Assembly: GCA_030426865.1 (NCBI GenBank)
Contig: JAUHXN010000023.1
Coordinates: 1-18,272, forward strand
From: a bacterium
GTDB lineage: Bacteria > Bacteroidota > Ignavibacteria > Kapaibacteriales > UBA2268
DNA: 18,272 nt
Reading direction: 5' to 3'
The notes below the pieces were generated by a model that saw only the letters and a list, made by a program, of their open reading frames with translations, was not told the origin of the DNA and did no database searches. Numbering within the stretch: the stretch's first letter is position 1; every line of letters begins with the position of its first letter. Shown here piece by piece: positions 12,019 through 18,272 of this stretch. The position numbers and the translations under genes are program-made.

Positions 12019-14910
12019 ATGAAAATTTTAAATAAATATATTATGCCTCTGGTGATGCTATTGCTAGCACTTGGGATGAATTTACCTGCTTATTCGCAGA
12101 GTACAATGGATATTAAGTCAATGTTTGATCAAAATTCACACATGGGGATTAATTTTATACCTGGGAACAATAACCCGTCAGATCTGGATGCAATAAGATT
12201 ATATGAAGCTCAAGGGCACACTAGAAACCTTAGTGACTTTACATTGATTAGAGAATATGATATGTCAAATTATCCGAATGTGGATTCGGTAACTTGGAAT
12301 TCACAATTGCATTTCATCCAAACTAAGAAAGCAGGAAATTTCCCTTATCTTCAGAACATGTCTTATTTTATGACAGCTGTTATTGGTAACAATGAATCAA
12401 ATCCTCCAGACAGTATGTATTACACTTACTTCAACGAGCCGATAGACTCTCTATATTTTACTGTTAATCCACCTTCTCTTACAATTGCAGAAGTAGGTGA
12501 ACAGTTTCTTTATAACCCAAGTGCACATACTTCTGGTATTAAGAAAATTAGCTATAAACTAATAGACCCACCAAATACAGATGCTAGTATAAATAAGAAT
12601 ACCGGACTTTTAACTTACAATGCTACTCAAGTCGGTGATTTCTCTTTTATTATAAGAGCTTACTTAGAGACTGAGCCAAGTAATTACATAGAACAAGAAA
12701 TGAGAGTTCGTGTATTAAAATGTAAAACTAATATAAAAGGTAACCTAACATCTAAAAATCAAGCACTTGAGAAGTTAATAAGAGTCTCTGTAGATATATT
12801 CAAAGTAGAAAAAGATTCATCAATTTATTATTCTAGTGTTGCTTTGGTTAATAATAGTTTTACTGCTACAGTAGATGAAGGCAAATATCAAGTTAGGTTA
12901 AACGGGTACTCACAAAATGAATCAATTAAGTTATGGTATGATAATACTAAATATATAGATGATGCTGAAATTTTAGAAACTACTTGTGGAAACGACATAA
13001 GTTTTGATTGGGAGGTGGATTTGACTGCTTTCGAAAAAGAGACTATTACGATTTTACCTATCATTTCAGGTACTGATTTCAAAATAGTGAACAAAGGTGA
13101 AACTTTTGAAAAAGAAATAGAATACACAACAACTCCCGCTGGAGGTGAAGTCGAATTCTCATTAACATATAATAAGAATTTTATTCTGACAGGGCCTGAT
13201 AACAACATATTAAAACTAGATACTCAAGAACCAGGATATCACCAAGTTGTAGTAAACGCAAGTCTAAAGAACAACCCAAGTATCAGAGCTAGCCAGTTAG
13301 TATCTATTTGGAGAAATGAATGTGAAAACCTAACTAATCTGAAAGTAAATCTGAAGGATAAAGAAACAGGTGAGCTATATAAGAAAATAGTAACTGCAGG
13401 CATTTATTTAGCACAAACTATTAATGATAGTACTTCTATTATTAGATCTTTGGCTTCTGATACGATTACAGATGGTCTTTTGGAGTTCAACTTACCAAAA
13501 GGTGAATATATGCTAGAGATTGGTATCAGTACTTACCATAATAATAATATGTTATACTATCAATATAAATATAAGACTGATAAGCCTATCGTAGGTCCAA
13601 ATGATAAATTTGAGTTTATAGAAGTTGATTGTGATGATATGACATTAGATTGGGAGATAATACCACCTGTTCCAGTTTATGACTACACAATATCTGGTAA
13701 AGTTACTGATGAAGATTCTGGCGATGAACTAGGCGGAATTTTAGTAGAACTTTTAGGTAAAAATAGACTTACGAACGCTTTCAAATCTTATAAAACAACG
13801 ACATATAATGATGGTAGTTATAGTTTTAAAGTTCCTAATGATTCAGAATATGAGATATCTGCCGTTTCTTTAGATTCATTAACAAATGCAAATTACCTAA
13901 GAGAATATTGGGAAGAAACAGCTAATCCGTTAGAAGCAACTTTGCTTGACCTAGAAAGTAATCTTACAAATATAAACTTTACTTTGAATGAAAGAGATGA
14001 ATATAAGAACTCTCTTACAGGTAAGATTCTAGATGAGGATGATAAAGGTGTAAAAAACTGTGTAGCAGTTGCTTACCTTGTAGAAACAAACTCATTTGAT
14101 AAAGATTTTCTTTACTATAGTGAGACAGCTTATACAAATAACAATGGTGAGTTTACATTTGAAGATTTGATACCTGGTGATTATGTAGTATATGCATATA
14201 AGTATGATAGAGGTCATACACCAGGATATTATGTTTCAGACGACAAGACATTAACTAGAAGCTGGTTAGACGCTACTAGAATAGAAGTTGAAGAAACAGG
14301 TATTTTCGGAGATGTAGAATTACGATTAGCGCCACTTAAACCTATCGCTAGTAATAAAGGACTGAATGGGAAAGTAGGCCGACTAAAAGGAATTAGCCCA
14401 GGAAGCACTGAGTTGCTAAGTCCTCTTAATGGTGTTCAAGTTTTCGTGACTAACTCTGAAGACAATGTGATAAACTATAACTATTCTTTAAAAGACGGTG
14501 AATACGAAGTTCCAAATCTTGAGAATGGTGAATTAAATGTTTACTTTGATAAAGTCGGCTTTAAGATGGCACACGAACAAATTGTAATTTCGGATAACAA
14601 TGAGAATATAGAACTTGATGTTGAAATGGAAGGATTGAGCACTTCAGATGTTACTCCGTTTGAAGAAGTAAGCGCAAGTGTTTACCCTAATCCAAGTACT
14701 GGTAATGTAACAATTACGGGTGATTTTAAGCTTGGTAACTACATAGTAAAAGTAATTAGTGTTACTGGTAATACTGTTAAAATCATACCTATAGAAGTAA
14801 CGGATCCGAACTTTAGTTTAGATTTGTCTGATTTATATTCTGGTCAATACTATATTCATTTAATTGGAAATAATGCAAACTATTCGACGAAGTTAAATAT
14901 TGTAAAATAA
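12019..14910 (+). CDS. Large modular secreted protein with T9SS type A sorting domain
   Basis: A 963-residue protein with a signal peptide (MKILNKYIMPLVMLLLALG..., cleavage near AYSQ) for Sec export and a C-terminal sorting domain (residues about 884-963: YPNPSTGNVTI, then SGQYYIHL and a final KLNIVK strand) for T9SS transport to the cell surface. Between them are two tandem modules (about 143-334 and 340-547), each an Ig-like part, a cysteine, a beta domain, a second cysteine and a DWE motif (Cys235/323 and Cys435/538). Three carboxypeptidase-regulatory-like beta domains follow (about 554-640, 664-745, 781-880), with YTISGKVTDEDSG and NNNGEFTFEDLIPGDYVVYAY as typical signatures. No enzymatic domain is seen, so an adhesive or structural surface role is likely. 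The ATG at 12019 has AAAAGGAG at 7 nt and starts the signal peptide; an in-frame TTG at 11953 would add 22 non-signal residues. Confidence 0.9.
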   Translation: MKILNKYIMPLVMLLLALGMNLPAYSQSTMDIKSMFDQNSHMGINFIPGNNNPSDLDAIRLYEAQGHTRNLSDFTLIREYDMSNYPNVDSVTWNSQLHFIQTKKAGNFPYLQNMSYFMTAVIGNNESNPPDSMYYTYFNEPIDSLYFTVNPPSLTIAEVGEQFLYNPSAHTSGIKKISYKLIDPPNTDASINKNTGLLTYNATQVGDFSFIIRAYLETEPSNYIEQEMRVRVLKCKTNIKGNLTSKNQALEKLIRVSVDIFKVEKDSSIYYSSVALVNNSFTATVDEGKYQVRLNGYSQNESIKLWYDNTKYIDDAEILETTCGNDISFDWEVDLTAFEKETITILPIISGTDFKIVNKGETFEKEIEYTTTPAGGEVEFSLTYNKNFILTGPDNNILKLDTQEPGYHQVVVNASLKNNPSIRASQLVSIWRNECENLTNLKVNLKDKETGELYKKIVTAGIYLAQTINDSTSIIRSLASDTITDGLLEFNLPKGEYMLEIGISTYHNNNMLYYQYKYKTDKPIVGPNDKFEFIEVDCDDMTLDWEIIPPVPVYDYTISGKVTDEDSGDELGGILVELLGKNRLTNAFKSYKTTTYNDGSYSFKVPNDSEYEISAVSLDSLTNANYLREYWEETANPLEATLLDLESNLTNINFTLNERDEYKNSLTGKILDEDDKGVKNCVAVAYLVETNSFDKDFLYYSETAYTNNNGEFTFEDLIPGDYVVYAYKYDRGHTPGYYVSDDKTLTRSWLDATRIEVEETGIFGDVELRLAPLKPIASNKGLNGKVGRLKGISPGSTELLSPLNGVQVFVTNSEDNVINYNYSLKDGEYEVPNLENGELNVYFDKVGFKMAHEQIVISDNNENIELDVEMEGLSTSDVTPFEEVSASVYPNPSTGNVTITGDFKLGNYIVKVISVTGNTVKIIPIEVTDPNFSLDLSDLYSGQYYIHLIGNNANYSTKLNIVK

Positions 14911-14937
14911 TACTAAACTATAAATTGAGTTAAAATT

Positions 14938-14970
14938 AAAAATGCCAACTTATACAAGTTGGCATTTTTT
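14938..14970. terminator. Strong bidirectional intrinsic terminator
   Basis: AATGCCAACTT (14941-14951) and AAGTTGGCATT (14956-14966) form an 11-bp stem with a 4-nt loop, with A-run before and T-run after, so it serves both the exported-protein gene and the convergent folP gene. Confidence 0.92.
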
Positions 14971-14983
14971 TATAATCTTTCAC

Positions 14984-15766
14984 TTACTTTACTAATTTTG
15001 ATATCTCTAGCATATCCCGTATTAACTTGACGTTGTGAACTCGAATTATATCAACATTACTAGATAATAATTGTTGATGTATCATAGCTGTATGTGCATC
15101 TCTGTCTTTGGCATTTTTAATACCAAATAGCATATTGATAAATGCTTTTCGGCTAATTCCCAATAATTGCTTTCCAGTTATTTGATTAAATTTTGCCAAA
15201 TGATTGAGTAAAGCTAAGTTGTGTTCTAAAGTCTTACCAAATCCAATACCTACATCTACATACACATTATCAATACCATCAGCTAACTTACTTTGATTCT
15301 CTAAATAATTATAGACTTCGTTAACAACATCATCATACTGGGGATTATCTTGCATATTTTCTGAAGCCCCTTTTTTATGCATTATCACCAGGTCTGCCTT
15401 ATATTCTTTGGCCAAATCAACAAATCGAGGTTCAGCACTTAATCCACTTACGTCATTAATTATATTTGCACCTCTATCTAGTGCAACCCAAGCAACATCA
15501 TACTTCGTCGTGTCTATGGAAATAGTGATATCCTGATTGACTTTTCTGATACCTTCTATTATTGGAATTACTCGGTTTAGTTCTTCCTCTAATGTCACTC
15601 CTTTACTTCCTGGTCGAGTACTTTCTCCTCCAATATCTATTATATGAGCACCATCATCTATCATTGCCAAACCATGATTAATAGCCAACTTTTCAGATAA
15701 GTAGTCTCCCCCATCAGAAAACGAGTTAGGGGTTACATTCAGAATACCCATTATTTTAGGTTTCAT
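14984..15766 (-). CDS. folP: Dihydropteroate synthase
   Basis: Joins 6-hydroxymethyl-dihydropterin diphosphate to p-aminobenzoate in folate synthesis; cytoplasmic TIM barrel, 260 residues, of normal length. All family blocks are present: ILNVTPNSFSDGG (8-20), DIGGESTRPGS (44-54), ISIDTTK (82-88), NDVSG (104-108), VIMHKKG (127-133), DVGIGFGKT (171-179), SRK (205-207) and RVHNV (242-246; usually RVHDV). The ATG at 15766 overlaps the TGA stop of the LON-domain gene by 4 nt, and its ribosome binding site AGGAG lies within that gene's last codons, so the two are translationally coupled. It ends before the bidirectional terminator. Confidence 0.96.
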   Translation of the reverse strand: MKPKIMGILNVTPNSFSDGGDYLSEKLAINHGLAMIDDGAHIIDIGGESTRPGSKGVTLEEELNRVIPIIEGIRKVNQDITISIDTTKYDVAWVALDRGANIINDVSGLSAEPRFVDLAKEYKADLVIMHKKGASENMQDNPQYDDVVNEVYNYLENQSKLADGIDNVYVDVGIGFGKTLEHNLALLNHLAKFNQITGKQLLGISRKAFINMLFGIKNAKDRDAHTAMIHQQLLSSNVDIIRVHNVKLIRDMLEISKLVK

Positions 15767-16395
15767 TTTATGTCTCCTGGTGATAAATATCCGTCATTTC
15801 TAATGATTTTTTCGATTTCTATGGCTTTACTAACAGATGGTTTAATGCGTTCCAGGTGTTCCTTTAAGAATGCTAATCTTTCATTTTCAGAATTCATCTC
15901 TAGCAAATGTTGCTTTTGTTTACCAATTAAACCAACTTTCTGTGCAAAGTAGTAACTAGCAGTTTTATCTATCAAATCTTCTTTTTTGGTCTTTTGAACG
16001 CGGAATACAGGAATTTTATTAGTAATAAAATTGAAAAGCTCTATGCAATCATTAAGTAAGTTATCTTCTATTGGTTCAACAACATCACTTATTAGTTCTA
16101 TTTCACCGATTGCATAAGTATCTTCACTTTCTTCATACCTATTTAATTTGAATTTTTCGTGTCCAATTACGCTTAAATCTAACTTACCGTCGGGATATTT
16201 TTTGATGATTTCATGAACTTTGGCAGTACAACCGAAATGAGCTAATGTATTGTCAGTTGAAAATATAATTCCAAACTTTGACTTATATTCTATACTTTCG
16301 TTTACAAGCAACTTATATCTATCTTCAAATATATGAAGAGGATATATTGACTCAGGAAACAATACAAGATTTAGTGGGAATAGTCCTATTTTCAT
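15763..16395 (-). CDS. LON substrate-binding (N-terminal) domain protein
   Basis: A 210-residue stand-alone LON N-terminal domain without the ATPase or protease parts. It opens KIGLFPLNLVLFPESIYPLHIFEDRYKLLV (residues 2-31), the hallmark of the family (PLxxVLFPGxxLPLHIFExRY), followed by FGIIFSTD, GCTAKVHEI, and GHEKFKLNRYEESEDTYAIGEIELI. The C-terminal half is helical and holds QKTKKEDLIDKTASYYFAQKVGL. Such proteins are widespread and poorly understood; some are thought to act as adaptors or binding modules in protein quality control. It is the first gene of a two-gene unit with folP. No strong ribosome binding site is seen. About 100 nt separate it from rimK, which runs in the same direction. 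Confidence 0.9.
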   Translation of the reverse strand: MKIGLFPLNLVLFPESIYPLHIFEDRYKLLVNESIEYKSKFGIIFSTDNTLAHFGCTAKVHEIIKKYPDGKLDLSVIGHEKFKLNRYEESEDTYAIGEIELISDVVEPIEDNLLNDCIELFNFITNKIPVFRVQKTKKEDLIDKTASYYFAQKVGLIGKQKQHLLEMNSENERLAFLKEHLERIKPSVSKAIEIEKIIRNDGYLSPGDIK

Positions 16396-16495
16396 TAGTC
16401 GTGATTTTAGTTAGTTGTTTGTTCTCAAAATAAGAATTATTTTAAATATAATCCGGAAATGTGGGAACAAATGGTCGATATCAAGAAACTATAAT

Positions 16496-17419
16496 CTATA
16501 CAACTATTTTCTTTTTCTTTTTGGGCTTTTTCTCAGCAATCATGTGAGACTCTATATACTCAACTATTTTACCTGCTATATCTACACCTGTTGCCTTTTC
16601 AATACCTTGCAGCCCTGGTGAAGAATTAACCTCTAATATAAGTGGACCACGTGAAGATTGGAGCAAATCAACCCCTGCAATAGAAAGGCCCATTGATTCA
16701 GCCGCTTTTAGTGCTGCTTTCTTCTCTTTAGTTGTTAGCTTTATAATCTCTGCAGTTCCACCACGATGAATATTGGAACGGAAATCACCATCGGCACCAG
16801 TTCTTTTCATAGATCCGACTATTTTACCATCGACTATGAATACTCTAATATCAGAGCCACCAGCTTCTTTTATAAATTCTTGGATTAGAATACTTGTTTT
16901 CAATCCAGAGAATGCCTCTATTACTGATTTTGCGGCTTTGCGTGTTTCGGTTAATACTACACCTAGTCCTTGAGTACCTTCCAGTAGTTTAATTATTACC
17001 GGCATACTGCCAATTTGCTTAAGTAAAATATCTGCATCTTCATTTTTGGGATGTCTAGCAAAAACTGTTTTAGGAACACCCAAATGCTCTCTCGCCATTA
17101 TTTGCAAACTACGTAGTTTATCTCGAGAACGAACAATCGCTTGTGATTCAATGGCGCAAAACACCTTCATCAATTCGAATTGACGTACCACTGCCGTACC
17201 ATACATAGTTACAGAAGCACCAATCCGAGGTATTACAGCACCTACATTCTCGATTGGTTCGCCATCGTAATATACCATTGGATTCCCCTTTTCCATTAGT
17301 AGTGAGCATTTAGTATGATTGACAACTTGTGCTTCGTGGCCTCGTTGTTCTATTGCTTCTACCAATCTTTTGGTGGAATAGAGATCTTTGTTCGTAGATA
17401 GTACGACTATTTTTTTCAT
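16496..17419 (-). CDS. rimK: RimK: ribosomal protein S6 glutamate ligase (ATP-grasp)
   Basis: A 307-residue ATP-grasp ligase of normal RimK length, which in E. coli adds glutamates to the C-terminus of ribosomal protein S6. Landmarks: N-terminal IVVLSTNKDLYSTKRLVEA (4-22), AVIPRIGASVTMYGTAVVRQFE (61-82), RSRDKLRSLQ (97-106), the ATP-grasp pieces PVIIKLLEGTQGLGVVL (140-156), IQEFIKEAGGSDIRVFIV (179-196), RGGTA (219-223) and the metal site ILEVNSSPG (261-269). It ends in a lysine-rich tail (EKKPKKKKKIVV). The ATG overlaps the TGA of the protease gene upstream by 4 nt. That neighbour supports true RimK over other ATP-grasp ligases, though a different acceptor protein cannot be excluded from sequence. 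Confidence 0.93.
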   Translation of the reverse strand: MKKIVVLSTNKDLYSTKRLVEAIEQRGHEAQVVNHTKCSLLMEKGNPMVYYDGEPIENVGAVIPRIGASVTMYGTAVVRQFELMKVFCAIESQAIVRSRDKLRSLQIMAREHLGVPKTVFARHPKNEDADILLKQIGSMPVIIKLLEGTQGLGVVLTETRKAAKSVIEAFSGLKTSILIQEFIKEAGGSDIRVFIVDGKIVGSMKRTGADGDFRSNIHRGGTAEIIKLTTKEKKAALKAAESMGLSIAGVDLLQSSRGPLILEVNSSPGLQGIEKATGVDIAGKIVEYIESHMIAEKKPKKKKKIVV

Positions 17420-17838
17420 TGGCTTGATATTATATATTTTTTGGAAACATCGATTAAAAACTTCTTTCTTAAAAACTTAGTACCTAATAGTATTGGGTAT
17501 TTCATATCTTTTCTATCAGTCAGAGTAAACTCAATTCTATATATTTTTTTACCTAATTTCATCCTAGATTGTATAGAATACCTCTTTTGTGTGAATCCAT
17601 TAGAACTTTTTACTCTTTTGGTCTTGTAAAGTGGTAAAGTAATATCGTTATCTTCGTAGGAAGGATGTGTTTTATCTAAAAGGCGAAAAACTACATAATA
17701 CTTATCATCTATTTTTACTTTTCTTATTTTCTGAGCATGTAAAGCAGAAGTAGAAGCACCTGAATCTATTTTAGAATCCAAATCAAGGAATCCCAAATCT
17801 ACCAAATTCACCTTTTCTATTCTGCCTATTGTTAGCAT
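17416..17838 (-). CDS. rimB: RimB-like retropepsin-fold protease (PF05618/'ATP-dependent zinc protease' family)
   Basis: A 140-residue protein with the aspartyl-protease-like motif KIDSGASTSALHA (residues 23-35) and the later strand YPILLGTKFLRKKFLIDVSK (114-133), matching the family annotated as putative ATP-dependent zinc protease, which is related to retroviral-type aspartic proteases. In Pseudomonas, RimB acts with RimK and RimA to trim the glutamate tail of ribosomal protein S6. The gene lies between prfA (4-nt gap) and rimK (4-nt overlap), the expected pairing. No RimA-like gene is visible. The start ATG has AGGTAA upstream. Family assignment is firm; the symbol rests on the rimK neighbour. 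Confidence 0.85.
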   Translation of the reverse strand: MLTIGRIEKVNLVDLGFLDLDSKIDSGASTSALHAQKIRKVKIDDKYYVVFRLLDKTHPSYEDNDITLPLYKTKRVKSSNGFTQKRYSIQSRMKLGKKIYRIEFTLTDRKDMKYPILLGTKFLRKKFLIDVSKKYIISSQ

Positions 17839-17842
17839 TTAC

Positions 17843-18272
17843 CTAGTTATTACCTGCTTTTAGTATTTCTGCTCTTTCTGCAATAGTTAGGTTTTCTATA
17901 ATATTTGTCAGATTACCTTCTACTATTTCTTTCAAACTATAATTTTTTGCGTCCCCTTCCAAACGATGATCTGTAACTCTATTCTGAGGATAGTTATAAG
18001 TTCGGATTTTAGCCGATCTATCACCCGTTGAAACCATAGTTTTTCTTTGTGATGCTATTTCTGCATTTTGCCTCTGTACTTCACGCTCATATATTCTTGC
18101 TTTTAAGACCTTTAGTGCTCTTGCGTGATTCTTTATTTGCGAACGTTCGTCTTGGCACTCAACAACTATACCTGTAGGCATGTGAGTTAGACGAACAGCA
18201 GACTCAGTCTTGTTAACGTGCTGACCACCAGCACCCGATGCACGATATGTATCTTTTTTAATATCTTTGTCT
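17843..18272 (-). CDS. prfA: Peptide chain release factor 1, C-terminal part, cut by window edge
   Basis: The frame is open from 18271 to the TAG at 17843, about 142 residues. It opens KDTYRASGAGGQHVNKTESAVR, the GGQ loop that triggers peptide release on the ribosome, then PTGIVVECQDERSQ, RSAKIRTYNYPQNRVTDHR and the closing EIVEGNLTNIIENL. VVECQDERSQ and the TDHR...EIVEGNL ending are those of RF1 (UAA/UAG) rather than RF2 (which has VVxCQNERSQ). An internal ATG at 18181 is not the start because the conserved domain continues upstream. The start and codon-recognition domain lie outside the window. First gene of a prfA-rimB-rimK cluster. Confidence 0.95.
   Translation of the reverse strand, partial: DKDIKKDTYRASGAGGQHVNKTESAVRLTHMPTGIVVECQDERSQIKNHARALKVLKARIYEREVQRQNAEIASQRKTMVSTGDRSAKIRTYNYPQNRVTDHRLEGDAKNYSLKEIVEGNLTNIIENLTIAERAEILKAGNN

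Noticed and set aside
16645..16660. Second CACGTG core as a parS site
   Set aside because: Inside the rimK coding region, and the flanking bases do not match the TGTTN/NAACA arms.
1..18272. CRISPR arrays, tRNA or rRNA genes, insertion sequences
   Set aside because: No regularly spaced repeats, no cloverleaf-like or rRNA-like stretches and no transposase reading frame were seen on either strand.

Overview
The window is AT-rich, gene-dense bacterial chromosome that looks like a member of the Bacteroidota/Chlorobi (FCB) group. The basis is a secreted protein with a type IX secretion (T9SS) C-terminal sorting domain, many lipoproteins with a Cys lipobox, small outer-membrane barrels, an ECF sigma/anti-sigma system and a bacteroidete-style lycopene cyclase. 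Several genes have clear Shine-Dalgarno sequences (AGAGGA, AAAAGGAG, AGGGAGAA, AGGAG) and some use TTG starts. That is unlike the SD-poor core Bacteroidia and hints at a deeper FCB lineage (Chlorobi/Ignavibacteria/Kapabacteria-like). This placement is inference.

Left part (1-5554). The 5' part of urocanate hydratase (histidine degradation) leaves the window on the minus strand. An intergenic region with a plus-oriented hairpin terminator follows, then two tandem paralogous lipoproteins (minus). Divergent from these is a DUF302 protein translationally abutted to a small outer-membrane barrel, then a parS-like site, then a LysE-type exporter followed by a lycopene cyclase. A 700-nt gene-free stretch (5555-6259) holds copies of a dispersed palindromic repeat.

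Centre (6260-14910). This is the most unusual region. An ECF sigma factor is followed by a protein that joins an anti-sigma-like N-terminus, one membrane helix, a linker and an outer-membrane-barrel-like C-terminus. A second sigma unit of the same type lies on the minus strand (11862-9975), but its anti-sigma/barrel gene is split into two frames. The break coincides with a perfect 48-bp inverted repeat (39-nt spacer) in which a piece of the gene has been copied in reverse orientation. A lipoprotein is coupled to its end. Between the two units lies a relic of the 3' end of a third barrel gene. A 963-residue modular T9SS-exported protein is divergent from the second sigma gene and has a nested hairpin in its leader.

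Right part (14984-18272). Housekeeping genes on the minus strand: a LON-domain protein overlapping folP (dihydropteroate synthase), and prfA (release factor 1, 5'-truncated by the window edge), a RimB-like retropepsin-fold protease and RimK (ribosomal protein S6 glutamate ligase). The last three form a tight prfA-rimB-rimK cluster in which genes abut or overlap by 4 nt. A strong bidirectional terminator separates this block from the secreted-protein gene.
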